From Gallaecimonas xiamenensis 3-C-1 (lineage in GTDB: Bacteria > Pseudomonadota > Gammaproteobacteria > Enterobacterales > Gallaecimonadaceae), in the NCBI RefSeq assembly GCF_000299915.1, contig NZ_AMRI01000001.1:186001-250000 (forward strand): a DNA stretch of 64,000 bases, written 5' to 3'. The first letter of the stretch is position 1. Each line of letters opens with the position of its first letter. The notes under the pieces were generated by a model that saw only the letters and a list, made by a program, of their open reading frames with translations, ran no database searches and had not been told where the DNA came from. A program made the position numbers and the translations under genes. Of this stretch, positions 23,687 through 34,688 are shown in pieces.

Positions 23687-26171
23687 GGCTGGTATCATCA
23701 CGAAGATAAGAAATAAGTTTGGAGTGGGATCTTTGGAGCGCATGGAGCTCAGACGCTTGTCCGGGGTACAACGGCTCTTGGAAGCCGGTTTGGTGCTTTG
23801 CACCCTTTTCTCGTTGTTTTTGCTGGTGGCCCTTGCCACCTTCAATCCTGCCGACCCCGGCTGGTCCCAAACCGGCGTGCCCGGCCAAATCCAAAACGCC
23901 GCCGGCACCATAGGGGCCTGGGTGGCGGATATTCTGCTGTTCGGCACCGGCCTGTTGGCCTACCTGCTGCCCTTTATGGTGGCCCTTGGCGGCTGGTTCT
24001 GCTTTCGCCACTATCGCTCTTTGATGGACATTGACTACCTGGCGGCAGGGCTGCGCCTGATCGGCGTGGTGTTGAGTCTGCTGGGCCTGGCGGGCCTGAG
24101 TTCGGTTTACCTTGGGGACATCCACACCTACTCTGCCGGCGGCCTGATTGGCGATCTGGTGGCCACGGCCCTGCGTCCCTGGTTCAGCTTTGTGGGCACC
24201 TTCCTTATCTTGCTGGCCCTGACAGCGGCCGGCATTACCATGGTCACAGGCTTGTCCTGGGTGGCGCTGGTGGACCGTCTCGGTGCCCTGGTGGTCGAGG
24301 GGGCCCTGTGGTGCTGGGACCGCATCCAGCAGATAGGCAGCCAGTCCCGCGCCGACAAACGCGTCTCTTTCGATGACGACGAAGACCATGAGGACGACGA
24401 AGAACCGGCTGCCAAGACCCTGCCTAAAGCCTTACCCAAGGCCAAAGAAGCCAAAGAGCCGGTACTGTCCTTAAAGGACAAGGTAGAGCCTGCCCAGCCC
24501 AAAGAGCCGGTGCTGTCCATTCCCATGGATGACGACGAAGACGATCTGGATCTCCCTTGGCTGGACGAGCCTGATACTGCCGTTATTTCGGCGCCCAAGG
24601 CCGCGCCGACCCAGGCCAAGGCGTCGTTCCCCGAGGTGCTGGACGACGCCATGGGCGCAGCAGGGGAGCCGGCAACCACCATGACGCCGTTGCCGTCCAT
24701 GGGCCTGCTGGACCGCCCCGACAAGAACCGCAATCCCATCAGCCAGGAAGAGCTGGACATGGTGTCCCGCCTGGTGGAAGAAAAGCTGCTGGACTTTGGG
24801 GTGCAGGCCAATGTGGTGGACGTGCACCCGGGCCCTGTTATCACCCGTTTCGAGCTGGACTTGGCCCCCGGGGTGAAGGTCTCCAAAATTTCCAACCTGT
24901 CCAAAGATTTGGCCCGGGCCCTGTCGGCCATTTCGGTGCGGGTGGTGGAAGTCATTCCCGGCAAATCGGTTATCGGCCTCGAGGTGCCCAACAAGCACCG
25001 GGAAACGGTGTATCTGTCCGAAGTCATCAACGACGACAAATTCAACGATAACGCCTCGCCGCTGGCCATGGTGCTGGGCAAGGACATTGCCGGCAACTCG
25101 GTGGTGGTGGACCTGGCCAAGATGCCCCACCTGCTGGTAGCCGGTACCACCGGCTCCGGTAAGTCAGTGGGGGTGAACGTCATGCTGGTGTCGCTCCTTT
25201 ATAAGAGCACCCCGGAAGACGTGCGCCTGATTATGATTGACCCGAAAATGCTGGAATTGTCGGTCTATGAGGGCATTCCGCACCTGCTGGCCGAGGTGGT
25301 CACCGACATGAAGGACGCCGCCAACGCCCTGCGCTGGTGCGTAGGGGAAATGGAGCGGCGCTACAAGCTGATGTCCATGATGGGGGTGCGTAACCTCAAG
25401 GGCTTTAACCAGAAGGTCAAAGACGCCATCAAGGACGGCGCGCCCCTTAAAGACCCCTTGTGGAACCCCAACAGCTCCATGGAGCCCGAAGCTCCCAACC
25501 TCGAGCCCCTGCCACGCATCGTGGTGGTGGTGGACGAATTTGCCGACATGATGATGATCGTCGGCAAGAAGGTGGAAGAGCTGATTGCCCGTATCGCCCA
25601 GAAGGCGAGGGCGGCCGGTATTCATCTGATTTTGGCTACCCAGCGCCCCTCGGTTGACGTGATAACCGGCCTTATCAAGGCCAACATTCCCACCCGTATC
25701 GCCTTTCAGGTGTCCAGCAAGATAGACTCGCGCACCATATTGGACCAGCAAGGGGCCGAGAGCCTGCTGGGCCAGGGCGACATGCTGTACCTGCCGCCGG
25801 GCTCCGGCGTGCCGACCCGGGTCCACGGTGCCTTTGTAGACGACCATGAAGTGCACCGGGTGGTGGAAGACTGGAAAAAACGCGGCAAGCCCCAATACAT
25901 TGAGGCCATCCTGGCCGGGGAAATGACCCAGGAAACCCTGCTGCCCGGCGAGTCCATGGACGAAGACGGCGAACAAGACCCCCTCTACGACGAGGCGGTG
26001 GCCTTCGTGATCGAGTCCCGCCGGGGCTCCATATCCAGCGTGCAGCGCAAGCTGAAAATCGGCTACAACCGCGCTGCCCGCCTGATTGAACAGATGGAAA
26101 TGGCCGGCATAGTGTCCTCCGCCGGCCACAACGGCAACCGCGACGTGCTGGTGCCCCACCACGGAGATTAA
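23679..26171 (+). CDS. ftsK: DNA translocase FtsK
   Basis: Divisome-anchored DNA pump for chromosome dimer resolution. Four hydrophobic segments fall in residues ~30-205, then an acidic Lys/Pro/Asp linker (~210-345). The RecA-like motor has Walker [13 protein letters not shown] and Walker [15 protein letters not shown], and the C-terminal gamma winged helix includes [20 protein letters not shown]. At 830 residues the linker is far shorter than in E. coli (1329 total). The start is uncertain: ATG 23679 overlaps lrp by 8 nt with AAGG 9 nt upstream; TTG 23733 with GGAG 8 nt upstream is a credible alternative. Confidence 0.95.
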   Translation: MGEAGIITKIRNKFGVGSLERMELRRLSGVQRLLEAGLVLCTLFSLFLLVALATFNPADPGWSQTGVPGQIQNAAGTIGAWVADILLFGTGLLAYLLPFMVALGGWFCFRHYRSLMDIDYLAAGLRLIGVVLSLLGLAGLSSVYLGDIHTYSAGGLIGDLVATALRPWFSFVGTFLILLALTAAGITMVTGLSWVALVDRLGALVVEGALWCWDRIQQIGSQSRADKRVSFDDDEDHEDDEEPAAKTLPKALPKAKEAKEPVLSLKDKVEPAQPKEPVLSIPMDDDEDDLDLPWLDEPDTAVISAPKAAPTQAKASFPEVLDDAMGAAGEPATTMTPLPSMGLLDRPDKNRNPISQEELDMVSRLVEEKLLDFGVQANVVDVHPGPVITRFELDLAPGVKVSKISNLSKDLARALSAISVRVVEVIPGKSVIGLEVPNKHRETVYLSEVINDDKFNDNASPLAMVLGKDIAGNSVVVDLAKMPHLLVAGTTGSGKSVGVNVMLVSLLYKSTPEDVRLIMIDPKMLELSVYEGIPHLLAEVVTDMKDAANALRWCVGEMERRYKLMSMMGVRNLKGFNQKVKDAIKDGAPLKDPLWNPNSSMEPEAPNLEPLPRIVVVVDEFADMMMIVGKKVEELIARIAQKARAAGIHLILATQRPSVDVITGLIKANIPTRIAFQVSSKIDSRTILDQQGAESLLGQGDMLYLPPGSGVPTRVHGAFVDDHEVHRVVEDWKKRGKPQYIEAILAGEMTQETLLPGESMDEDGEQDPLYDEAVAFVIESRRGSISSVQRKLKIGYNRAARLIEQMEMAGIVSSAGHNGNRDVLVPHHGD

Positions 26172-26172
26172 T

Positions 26173-26775
26173 ATGCGAATTTTGCCCCTGGCGCTGCTCC
26201 TGGCGAGCGGCGCCGCCTTTGCCGACGACGCCGCCGACCTCAAGGCCAAGCTGGCCCAGTTCGACAGCTTCTCGGCCCACTTCAGCCAGAAGGTCACCGA
26301 CAGCGACGGTAACCTGGCCATGGAAGCCGAAGGCCAGATGGCGGTAGAGCGCCCGCAAAAGCTCTACTGGCATACCCAGTCGCCGGACGAAACCCTGCTG
26401 GTTTCCGACGGCAACACCCTGTGGCTCTATAACCCCTTTGTGGAGCAGGTGACCCTTTACTCTCCCAAAGAGGCGGTGGGCCGCACCCCCATGCTGCTGC
26501 TCTCCAGCCAAGACCCGTTGGTATGGAGCCAGTTCACCATCAAGGCCAAGGGCGGTAATTACGACATCACCCCCAAGGATGAAAAGGACGCCTATGTCAC
26601 CGCCCTGACCGTTAAATTCAGCGGCGACAAGGTGGCGGGGCTGGTGATCCACGACGCCTCCGGCCAGCTCAATACCGTGACTTTTTCAGGCTTCGAGGCG
26701 CCCCGCAGCCAGGACGGCCAAGTGCAGTTCAGCTTTACCCCTCCCCAAGGGGTGGCGGTCGACGACCAGCGATGA
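26173..26775 (+). CDS. lolA: Outer-membrane lipoprotein carrier LolA
   Basis: A 200-residue periplasmic chaperone taking lipoproteins from LolCDE to LolB. A cleavable signal peptide ([17 protein letters not shown]) ends near residue 17, followed by the LolA beta-barrel half-fold; FSAHFSQKV and [20 protein letters not shown] are typical. One base separates it from ftsK, with GGAG 6 nt before the ATG, and it overlaps rarA by 4 nt. Confidence 0.96.
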   Translation: MRILPLALLLASGAAFADDAADLKAKLAQFDSFSAHFSQKVTDSDGNLAMEAEGQMAVERPQKLYWHTQSPDETLLVSDGNTLWLYNPFVEQVTLYSPKEAVGRTPMLLLSSQDPLVWSQFTIKAKGGNYDITPKDEKDAYVTALTVKFSGDKVAGLVIHDASGQLNTVTFSGFEAPRSQDGQVQFSFTPPQGVAVDDQR

Positions 26776-28115
26776 GCAACCTGGGTTTTGATTTTGGGGA
26801 CGGCCCGGTAGAACCCCTGGCCGCGCGGATGCGGCCCAAGCAGTTTGACGACTATGTAGGCCAGCAGCACCTGGTGGGGCAGGGCAAGGCCCTGCGCCGC
26901 GCCCTGGAGGCCGGTAAACCCCACTCGATGATCCTCTGGGGCCCACCCGGCACCGGCAAAACCACCTTGGCCGAGCTCATTGCCCGCTATTCCGACGCCG
27001 AGGTGGAACGCATCTCGGCGGTGACCAGCGGCATCAAGGATATTCGCGCCGTGGTGGAAAGGGCCCACAGCCGGGCCCGCAAAACCCTGCTGTTTGTGGA
27101 CGAAGTGCACCGCTTTAACAAAAGCCAGCAAGACGCCTTTTTGCCCCATATCGAAGACGGCACCTTTATCTTTATCGGCGCTACCACCGAAAACCCCTCT
27201 TTTGAACTGAACGGCGCCCTGTTGTCCCGGGCCAGGGTCTATGTGCTCAAAAGCCTGGAAAACGACGACATCAGCGGCCTTTTGCAAAGGGCGCTGGTGG
27301 CCCCCGAGGGCCTAACCGGTATCAGCCTGGATGAAGACGCCTTGGACGTGCTGACCCAGATGGCCGGCGGCGATGCCCGCCGGGCCCTCAATTACCTGGA
27401 AATGCTGTCCGATATGGCCGACGACGGCCGTATCACCAAAGATCTTATTGCCTCCACCCTGGGGGCCGAGATCCGCCGCTTCGACAAGGGCGGGGACCTT
27501 TTCTACGACATGATTTCCGCTTTTCACAAGTCGGTAAGGGGCTCGGCGCCGGACGCCGCCCTCTATTGGTATTGCCGGATGCTCGAAGGGGGCTGCGACC
27601 CCTTGTATGTGGCCCGGCGCCTGCTGGCCATCGCTTCAGAGGACATCGGCAATGCCGATCCCAAGGCCCTGACCATAGGCCTTAACGCCTGGGACACCTT
27701 CACCCGGGTCGGCCCGGCCGAGGGAGAGCGGGCCATAGCCCAGGCCGCCGTTTACATGGCCTGCGCCCCCAAATCCAACGCCGTCTACACCGCCTTTAAG
27801 GCCGCCCGCCAGGACGCCCGCCAGGCAGGGGACTTGCCGGTGCCACTGCACCTTCGCAACGCCCCCACCAAGTTACTGGAATCCCTGGGCCACGGCAGCG
27901 ACTACCGCTATGCCCATGACGAACCCGGCGCCTATGCCGCCGGCGAGAACTTCTTCCCCGAAGCCCTCAAGAACAGGCGCTACTACCAGCCGTCCAACCG
28001 GGGTCTGGAACTGAAGATCGGTGAAAAGCTCGACTATCTGGCCGAGCGGGACCGCCAAAGCCCGGTGCAGCGCTACTCCAACGCCCAGGGCTTTGATACA
28101 CTGCCCGAAGACTGA
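26772..28115 (+). CDS. rarA: Replication-associated recombination protein RarA
   Basis: A 447-residue AAA+ clamp-loader-like ATPase (MgsA) acting at stalled forks. Walker A is [10 protein letters not shown], Walker [13 protein letters not shown], sensor 1 [10 protein letters not shown]; the C-terminal tetramerisation domain follows. The neighbourhood lolA-rarA-serS matches E. coli. ATGA overlap with lolA implies coupling. Confidence 0.96.
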   Translation: MSNLGFDFGDGPVEPLAARMRPKQFDDYVGQQHLVGQGKALRRALEAGKPHSMILWGPPGTGKTTLAELIARYSDAEVERISAVTSGIKDIRAVVERAHSRARKTLLFVDEVHRFNKSQQDAFLPHIEDGTFIFIGATTENPSFELNGALLSRARVYVLKSLENDDISGLLQRALVAPEGLTGISLDEDALDVLTQMAGGDARRALNYLEMLSDMADDGRITKDLIASTLGAEIRRFDKGGDLFYDMISAFHKSVRGSAPDAALYWYCRMLEGGCDPLYVARRLLAIASEDIGNADPKALTIGLNAWDTFTRVGPAEGERAIAQAAVYMACAPKSNAVYTAFKAARQDARQAGDLPVPLHLRNAPTKLLESLGHGSDYRYAHDEPGAYAAGENFFPEALKNRRYYQPSNRGLELKIGEKLDYLAERDRQSPVQRYSNAQGFDTLPED

Positions 28116-28125
28116 ATGGACCTGA

Positions 28126-29421
<1,296 letters not shown>

Positions 29422-29425
29422 TAGC

Positions 29426-29447
29426 AGGGCGCCTTCGGCGCCCTTTT
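29426..29447 (+). terminator. Terminator of serS
   Basis: GGGCGCC stem, TTC loop, GGCGCCC, then TTTT, starting 5 bp after the serS stop. Short T tract. Confidence 0.78.
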
Positions 29448-29476
29448 ACCTTGAACAGTCGGAAGGATGTTGACCT

Positions 29477-30316
29477 ATGTCCATTGAAAATGAGATCCGC
29501 CTCGAGATGCGTGTCCAGCCGCAGATCGACGTGGAGCAGGAAGTGCGCCGCCGGGTGGACTTCATCAAACGCACCCTCAAAAGCGCCAACCTCTCTACCC
29601 TGGTACTGGGGATCAGCGGCGGCGTCGACTCCACCACCTGTGGCCGCCTGGCGCAATTGGCTGTCGACGAACTCAATGACGAGTCCAGCGAAGACAAGGC
29701 TTACCGCTTTATTGCCGTGCGCCTGCCTTATGGGGTGCAAAAGGACGAAGACGAAGCGCAACTGGCGGTGCAGTTCATCCAGCCCAGCCACGCGGTGTCG
29801 GTCAACATCCAGGCCGGGGTAGACGGCCTTTCCGCCGCCGCCCACGACGGCCTGGCCCCCACCGGCCTGGTGCCGGAAGACGACTTCCACCGGGATTTCG
29901 TCAAAGGTAACGTCAAGGCCCGTTCGCGGATGATTGCTCAGTATGAAATTGCCGGCCTGACCCATGGCCTGGTGCTGGGTACCGACCACAGCGCCGAGAA
30001 TATCACCGGTTTCTACACCAAGTGGGGTGACGGTGCCTGCGATCTGGCGCCGTTGTTTGGCCTGTCCAAACGCCAGGTGCGAGCCTTGGCCAAGCATCTG
30101 GGTGCCCCGGATCTGCTGGTGGGCAAGGTGCCCACGGCCGACCTTGAAAGCCTTACCCCACAAAAGGCCGACGAAGCCGCCCTTGGCCTGACCTACGACG
30201 AAATCGACGATTTCCTCGAAGGCAAGTCGGTGTCCGATGACGTGCGCGACCGCCTGGTGCAGATTTACCTGCGCACCCAGCACAAGCGCAAGCCTATCCC
30301 CACTCTCTATGACTGA
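29477..30316 (+). CDS. nadE: NH3-dependent NAD+ synthetase
   Basis: A 279-residue enzyme that amidates nicotinate adenine dinucleotide to NAD+. The PP-loop [17 protein letters not shown] and the [20 protein letters not shown] motif are intact. No glutaminase domain is present, so it uses ammonia. AAGGA lies 10 nt upstream of the ATG. Length equals E. coli NadE (275) within a few residues. Confidence 0.96.
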   Translation: MSIENEIRLEMRVQPQIDVEQEVRRRVDFIKRTLKSANLSTLVLGISGGVDSTTCGRLAQLAVDELNDESSEDKAYRFIAVRLPYGVQKDEDEAQLAVQFIQPSHAVSVNIQAGVDGLSAAAHDGLAPTGLVPEDDFHRDFVKGNVKARSRMIAQYEIAGLTHGLVLGTDHSAENITGFYTKWGDGACDLAPLFGLSKRQVRALAKHLGAPDLLVGKVPTADLESLTPQKADEAALGLTYDEIDDFLEGKSVSDDVRDRLVQIYLRTQHKRKPIPTLYD

Positions 30317-30662
30317 AAAGGCCTGTGGGGCCGACTCAGCCAAAACTGACCGTATCGGGGCCGAAAGGCCCCTTTTGTTAGGGGATAAAGCCTGGTTTTT
30401 GTATCTGGTGCGCACCGCCAAGGGCCACCTTTATACCGGCATCACCCTGGATGTGGCCCGGCGCTTTGCCGAGCATCAGGCGGGGAAGGGCGCCAAGGCG
30501 TTGCGCGGTAAGGGGCCGCTGACCCTGGTTTACTGGGAGCTGGTGGGGGCGCATTCGGCGGCCTTGAAACGGGAACTGACCGTCAAGGCCCTGTCCAAGG
30601 CCCGCAAAGAGGCCCTGGTCAGCGCCTTTTGCGGCTCTGGCAGCAAGGCTAAGGATTGCTAA
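30309..30662 (+). CDS. GIY-YIG nuclease-superfamily protein (YhbQ-like)
   Basis: A 117-residue protein whose core is a lone GIY-YIG domain: [20 protein letters not shown] (LYLV / LYTGIT in place of GIY-YIG), then the helix with RRFAEHQ and the basic [18 protein letters not shown]. Proteins of this UPF0213/YhbQ class are small putative nucleases related to the UvrC N-terminal domain, function unclear. The chosen ATG 30309 overlaps nadE by 8 nt; the 30-residue leader before the domain is unusual and a later start is possible. Confidence 0.8.
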   Translation: MTEKACGADSAKTDRIGAERPLLLGDKAWFLYLVRTAKGHLYTGITLDVARRFAEHQAGKGAKALRGKGPLTLVYWELVGAHSAALKRELTVKALSKARKEALVSAFCGSGSKAKDC

Positions 30663-30691
30663 GGCCCCATTGTTGAAGGATACCGTCGACC

Positions 30692-31150
30692 ATGAAAAGA
30701 GACCGACCAGACCCTCTCTTTCGGAAGGTCAATACCAAGGCACGTGGAGTCCACCACCGGTTTGGGGGCCACTACCGGCACCTGCGTAACAGCAAGGGTG
30801 CCGGGTCCACCAAGATGGCCAAGGATGTGGAGCGGGGGCTGGACTACACCCCGCTTTTTCGCTTCCTGCTGGCCAAGGTAGGGCAGCTTTGGGACCCGGT
30901 GTTTGCCGAGGCCGTTGCCAGGCTCGACAAAAAAGAACCCATTTTTTGGCTGGTGGCCTCGGATCTTGCCCATGGCGAACCCTATGTGCGGATAGGGGAA
31001 AACAGCTATTTCAGCGGACTCTATGTGGATGACAACGGCATCTTGCAAAGGGTGGCCCCAGAGCTTGACGAAACCAGCCTTGCGCCCAGCTGTCATTGCT
31101 GCACTCATACTTTCAATGGCAAAACCTTCACCCAAGAGTACCCGTTCTGA
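30692..31150 (+). CDS. Uncharacterized Cys/His-motif protein
   Basis: A 152-residue protein of unknown function with AAGGA upstream of its ATG. The first ~45 residues are basic and histidine-rich (VHHRFGGHYRHLRNSK). The middle contains TPLFRFLLAKVGQLWDPVF and a hydrophobic EPIFWLVA strand, then YVRIGENSYFSGLYVDD, and it ends with a SCHCCTHTFNG cluster. The C-x-C-C plus several histidines suggest metal binding. No signal peptide or membrane segment. I recognise no named family; it stands between a GIY-YIG gene and rubredoxin. Confidence 0.75.
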   Translation: MKRDRPDPLFRKVNTKARGVHHRFGGHYRHLRNSKGAGSTKMAKDVERGLDYTPLFRFLLAKVGQLWDPVFAEAVARLDKKEPIFWLVASDLAHGEPYVRIGENSYFSGLYVDDNGILQRVAPELDETSLAPSCHCCTHTFNGKTFTQEYPF

Positions 31151-31255
31151 GGCTGTATTGGGCATTGGCGGTTTGGGTAAAAGGCATGGCTATGGGAGAA
31201 GACGGCCCGAACTTCTATGCTGAGGAGAAGCCAATCGCAGGGCAGGACCGCTACC

Positions 31256-31429
31256 ATGAAATACCGCAAATTCGAATGCACCGTCTGTGGTCACATCTAT
31301 GACGAGGAGCAGGGGGAACCCGAGGAGGGCATTGCTCCTGGCACCCTTTGGGACGACATTCCCGATGACTGGGTCTGCCCCGAGTGCGGTGCAGCCAAGG
31401 CCGATTATGTGGAGATCGCGCCGGCGTAA
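31256..31429 (+). CDS. Rubredoxin
   Basis: A 57-residue one-iron electron carrier. Both iron-binding loops are present: [15 protein letters not shown] and [11 protein letters not shown], with the conserved [14 protein letters not shown] between them. It starts at ATG 31256 after an AGGA site. No rubredoxin reductase or alkane hydroxylase is adjacent, so its redox partner is not evident. Confidence 0.95.
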   Translation: MKYRKFECTVCGHIYDEEQGEPEEGIAPGTLWDDIPDDWVCPECGAAKADYVEIAPA

Positions 31430-31585
31430 AAGTCCGTCAACAACGAGTGGGGGTCCAGTCGTGTATTCGAACGCGACAGCCTTGTCCGCAACAGCCTTAG
31501 CTGGCCCTCTGGGCGGGACCATGGATGGTCGGCATCAGCCCGGGCTAGCCAACCTCCATGGCACACTAGCTCAATGCAGTATTTA

Positions 31586-31903
31586 TCACAGACACTTCGC
31601 CGGTTTGGGCAAGCCCGCTATCTTGGTGGCCTGCTTGGCGGGGCCTTCGGGGAAGAGCTTGAAAAGGTAGGGGGAGTTGCCCTTTTCCTCGCCGTACTTT
31701 TCTTTCACGGATTTGACCAGCAGCCGCACGGCAGGGCTGGTTTTGTATTCGGCGTAGAAGTCCCGCACGAAACGTACGATCTCCCAATGGGCTTCGGTCA
31801 GTTCTATGCCTTCTTCGGCGGCCAGTAATGGGGCCAGCTCTTCACGCCAGTCGGCGGTGTTGAGCAGGTAGCCTTGCTTGTCGCGGGGTATGGTGTCGAG
31901 CAT
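31586..31903 (-). CDS. tusE: Sulfurtransferase TusE (DsrC family)
   Basis: A 105-residue DsrC-family protein that accepts persulfide sulfur from TusBCD and passes it to MnmA. The C-terminal arm carries the single conserved penultimate cysteine (KPAKCL, Cys104). It is the last gene of tusDCBE, with its ATG directly abutting the tusB stop. In E. coli tusE is also beside yccA but the tusBCD genes are elsewhere. Confidence 0.95.
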   Translation of the reverse strand: MLDTIPRDKQGYLLNTADWREELAPLLAAEEGIELTEAHWEIVRFVRDFYAEYKTSPAVRLLVKSVKEKYGEEKGNSPYLFKLFPEGPAKQATKIAGLPKPAKCL

Positions 31904-32164
31904 TTACCAGGTTACCGTTTTGTCGTATTCGAGGGTCAGTGCCACCACTTTGGGCCAGTCTATGGCGGTGACCGCCTCCGGGCAGCGCGAACCCAGGGCG
32001 CGGGCGCGGGCGTCGGCGGCTACCCAGTAGCAGGGCAGGGAGGGTAGAGCGTCCAGGGCCTGATAGCAACCGTCCCCTTGGAACAGGACGGCGTCACAGC
32101 CTTCCATCAGTTCCTGGGCACGGGCAAAGGCCTGGCGGTTGGCAATGATATGCAATGTGCTCAT
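31904..32164 (-). CDS. tusB: Sulfurtransferase complex subunit TusB
   Basis: An 86-residue DsrH-like protein of the TusBCD heterohexamer in tRNA 2-thiolation. MSTLHIIANRQAFARAQELM and the ILVDGD-like LFQGDGCYQAL segment fit TusB. ATG 32164 chosen; two bases separate it from tusC. Confidence 0.88.
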   Translation of the reverse strand: MSTLHIIANRQAFARAQELMEGCDAVLFQGDGCYQALDALPSLPCYWVAADARARALGSRCPEAVTAIDWPKVVALTLEYDKTVTW

Positions 32165-32166
32165 GG

Positions 32167-32529
32167 TCAAAACCTGTAGATGCAATCTTGGGCGGCCAGC
32201 ACCTGGCGCAGCCCGTCGTTATTCAGCACCTTGACCTCAAGGGCCAGGTCGTCCTCGGTCAGCTGCCGGGCCGCAAGGGCTTCGCCACTGACGTAGATGT
32301 CATCCACCTCGTACAGGGGCAGGGCCCTGAAGGTGGAAAGATAGTCTTTGCTGTGGGCTTGTAAAGGGTCTTGGCCCTTCACCAGTTGCCACACGCCATC
32401 ACCGATAAACAGCAGGCTCAAAGGTGCCTCGTAGGCCGAGGCGGCCAGTACCGCGTCCAGGGCTTCGCGGCCTTGCTGGTTTTCAAAGGGCAGGGCGCTG
32501 AACAAGACCCCTATCTTTTTCTCTACCAT
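32167..32529 (-). CDS. tusC: Sulfurtransferase complex subunit TusC
   Basis: A 120-residue DsrF-like subunit. IGVLFSALPFENQQGREALD is close to the E. coli TusC N-terminus and SLLFIGDGVWQL is the family strand-loop motif. The protein lacks a catalytic cysteine requirement; it is structural in the complex. Overlaps tusD by 7 nt. Confidence 0.92.
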   Translation of the reverse strand: MVEKKIGVLFSALPFENQQGREALDAVLAASAYEAPLSLLFIGDGVWQLVKGQDPLQAHSKDYLSTFRALPLYEVDDIYVSGEALAARQLTEDDLALEVKVLNNDGLRQVLAAQDCIYRF

Positions 32530-32891
32530 TGCACTGTCCTGTTCGATTGCGCCGAGGCGGTGACCAGCTCCCCAAGGCCGGCTTGGCGAAAGGGCGCGGC
32601 CATGGCGCAGGCCAGATCGTGGGCCTGGGCCTGCTCTTCATCCAGGATGCCACGCCGTTCGGCGGCCGCGACACAGACCGCCAGCTCCAGGCCCTGGGCC
32701 TTGGCAAAATCGCGCCATTGATGGCCGATATGGGGCTCGTCCCCCACCGCCGGTATCAGGGCATTGGCAGCGCGGACTGCCTCGCCGTAAAAAAAGACAG
32801 AGGTCAGCCGGTGGCCCTGGGCCAGGGCCGCCTCGGCAAAGGCCAGGGCTGCCTGGGGAGAGTCAGTTATCAATAAGGTAAAAGTTGCCAT
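32523..32891 (-). CDS. tusD: Sulfurtransferase complex subunit TusD
   Basis: A 122-residue DsrE-like subunit that receives sulfur from TusA on its conserved cysteine, seen here in LELAVCVAAAERRGILDEE (matching E. coli Cys78 context). First gene of the tusDCBE operon, whose end product supplies MnmA (encoded at 11.3 kb). Confidence 0.94.
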   Translation of the reverse strand: MATFTLLITDSPQAALAFAEAALAQGHRLTSVFFYGEAVRAANALIPAVGDEPHIGHQWRDFAKAQGLELAVCVAAAERRGILDEEQAQAHDLACAMAAPFRQAGLGELVTASAQSNRTVQW

Positions 32892-32896
32892 GCAAT

Positions 32897-32922
32897 AAAA
32901 AAGGCCCCAACCGGGGCCTTTT
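32897..32922 (-). terminator. Terminator of yccA
   Basis: Stem AAGGCCCC/GGGGCCTT, four-base loop, then TTTTTTATT on the minus strand, 18 bp after the yccA stop and just before tusD. Confidence 0.85.
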
Positions 32923-32940
32923 GCTCGTCGGTTGCGATGA

Positions 32941-33600
32941 TTAGTCGTCGTTCATGATACCCAGAATGTTCAGCAGACTCACAAAGATGTTGTAGATGCT
33001 GACAAAGAGGGTGACGGTGGCGCGGATGTAGTTGCGCTCGCCGCCTTGGATGATGTCGCTGGTTTGATAGAGGATGACGGCGCTGGAGAACATGATGAAC
33101 AGGCCGGACAGCACCAGGTGAAAGGCTTGAGCCTTGACGAAGAAGCTGGCCACTATCATCAGCAGCAGCACCCAGAAACCGGCTTGCAGCATGCCGCCCA
33201 GGAAGGACATGTCCTTACCGGAGATCAGCACATAGGCCGAAAGGGCAAAGAAGACGGTGGCGGTGCCGGCCAGGGCCAGGGCCACAACGTCGCCCAGGCC
33301 TGCGCCCAGATACAGGCTGATGATGGGGCCCAAGGTGTAGCCCATAAAACCGGTCAGGGCGAACACCGACAGGATACCGGCGCCGGAGTTGGCGGTTTTG
33401 TGGGTCAGGAACAGCAGGCCGTAAAAGCCCACCAGGGTGATCAGAATACCCGGGGGTGGCAGCTTAAGGCTCATGGCGACATAGGCGACCAGGGCGCTGA
33501 AGGCCAGGGTCATGCCCAGCAGCCAGTAGGTGTTGCGCAGCACCTTGTTGGTACTGACCACGCCCGGGGCCGTTTGGGTATGAACAGAATATTGCTGCAT
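32941..33600 (-). CDS. yccA: Bax inhibitor-1/YccA family membrane protein
   Basis: A 219-residue protein with seven predicted membrane helices after a ~20-residue cytoplasmic tail. In E. coli YccA is a substrate and modulator of the FtsH protease. Conserved C-terminal block [19 protein letters not shown] is diagnostic. Gene order tus-yccA-tRNA-Ser(UGA) is as in E. coli around serT. Confidence 0.94.
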   Translation of the reverse strand: MQQYSVHTQTAPGVVSTNKVLRNTYWLLGMTLAFSALVAYVAMSLKLPPPGILITLVGFYGLLFLTHKTANSGAGILSVFALTGFMGYTLGPIISLYLGAGLGDVVALALAGTATVFFALSAYVLISGKDMSFLGGMLQAGFWVLLLMIVASFFVKAQAFHLVLSGLFIMFSSAVILYQTSDIIQGGERNYIRATVTLFVSIYNIFVSLLNILGIMNDD

Positions 33601-33712
33601 AGAATCGCTCCTTTGCGATGGTTATCCCTTTGAACAGCGTCATCTTAGCAAAGTTCAACGGCCGGGTTTATTCGGATTTGGTTGGGAATTAGGCAAACAA
33701 TTCAAAGGCCTC

Positions 33713-33741
33713 TTTACAGCCCCATGGCATCTGGCTATAGT
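33713..33741 (+). promoter_or_regulatory. Promoter of tRNA-Ser
   Basis: TTTACA, 17 bp, TATAGT, followed by a GC-rich GCTCGCC discriminator typical of stringently controlled stable-RNA promoters. The tRNA begins 38 bp after the -10. Confidence 0.75.
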
Positions 33742-33779
33742 GCTCGCCGTCAGCAACGATACCGCTTTGTTGCTGGCAT

Positions 33780-33869
33780 GGAAGGTTGGCAGAGCGGTTG
33801 AATGCACCGGTCTTGAAAACCGGCATGGGTTAACGCCCATCCAGGGTTCAAATCCCTGACCTTCCGCCA
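33780..33869 (+). tRNA. serT: tRNA-Ser (UGA)
   Basis: 90 nt with encoded CCA. Acceptor GGAAGGT pairs with ACCTTCC; the long variable arm GCATGGGTTAACGCCCAT and T-loop GGTTCAAATCC are present. The anticodon loop CTTGAAA gives anticodon TGA. Confidence 0.97.
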
Positions 33870-33877
33870 AATCAAAG

Positions 33878-33905
33878 AAAAGGCCGCCCTTGGGGCGGCC
33901 TTTTT
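33878..33905 (+). terminator. Terminator of tRNA-Ser
   Basis: GGCCGCCC/GGGCGGCC-type stem followed by TTTTT, starting 9 bp after the tRNA. Confidence 0.85.
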
Positions 33906-34042
33906 GCATTCAGAGCCTCCCTCCACTGCCTTTTTGCTTTATTTATCGGCACTTGTCCTCATTACCGGCGCGAATGCCTTGCCTGGCCCGCAGCCATTGC
34001 TTAGATTGTGGTGCAGAGAACTTGGCGTATTTGGGGGCCTCA

Positions 34043-34687
34043 TTGATTAAGGTGCTGCTGGTCGATGACCACGATCTGGTACGGACAGGGATCCGCCGGA
34101 TCATCGAAGACACGAAAGGCCTGAAGGTAGTGGGGGAAGCCCAGACCGGGGAAGAGGCCATCAAGCTGTGCCGGGAAGATGCCCCGGACGTGGTGCTGAT
34201 GGATATGAACATGCCCGGTATCGGCGGCCTGGAAGCCACCCGCAAACTGGCCCGTTACTGCCCCGACACCAAGATCATCGTGCTGACCGTGGTCACCGAA
34301 GATCCCATCCCCCAAAAGGTGATGCAGGCCGGCGCTGCCGGTTACCTCACCAAGGGCGCCAACCCCGAAGAAATGATCAAAGCCATCAGGGCGGTTAGCG
34401 TCGGCCAGCGTTACCTGGCCCCGGATATCGCCCAGAAGCTGGCCTTGCGCCAGTTCAGTGGCACCGACGAAAACCCCTTTAGCCAGCTGTCCGACCGGGA
34501 GCTGCAGATCATGATGATGATCACCAAGGGGGAGAAGGTGCAGGATATCTCCGAAAAGCTGAGCCTGAGCCCCAAAACGGTCAACAGCTACCGCTATCGC
34601 CTCTTTGACAAGCTGGATATCACCAACGACGTGGAACTGACCCACCTGGCCATTCGCCACGGGATGCTCGATACCAGCAAGCTTTAA
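34043..34687 (+). CDS. uvrY: Response regulator UvrY/GacA
   Basis: A 214-residue NarL/FixJ-type response regulator, partner of the BarA sensor controlling Csr small RNAs. The receiver domain starts at once ([19 protein letters not shown]); the phospho-acceptor Asp is in [11 protein letters not shown] and the Lys in GYLTKGA. The LuxR HTH is [12 protein letters not shown]...[16 protein letters not shown]. The start that matches all homologs is TTG at 34043, behind a GGGGG stretch; there is no ATG nearby. uvrC follows after 1 nt, as in E. coli. Confidence 0.95.
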   Translation: MIKVLLVDDHDLVRTGIRRIIEDTKGLKVVGEAQTGEEAIKLCREDAPDVVLMDMNMPGIGGLEATRKLARYCPDTKIIVLTVVTEDPIPQKVMQAGAAGYLTKGANPEEMIKAIRAVSVGQRYLAPDIAQKLALRQFSGTDENPFSQLSDRELQIMMMITKGEKVQDISEKLSLSPKTVNSYRYRLFDKLDITNDVELTHLAIRHGMLDTSKL

Positions 34688-34688
34688 G

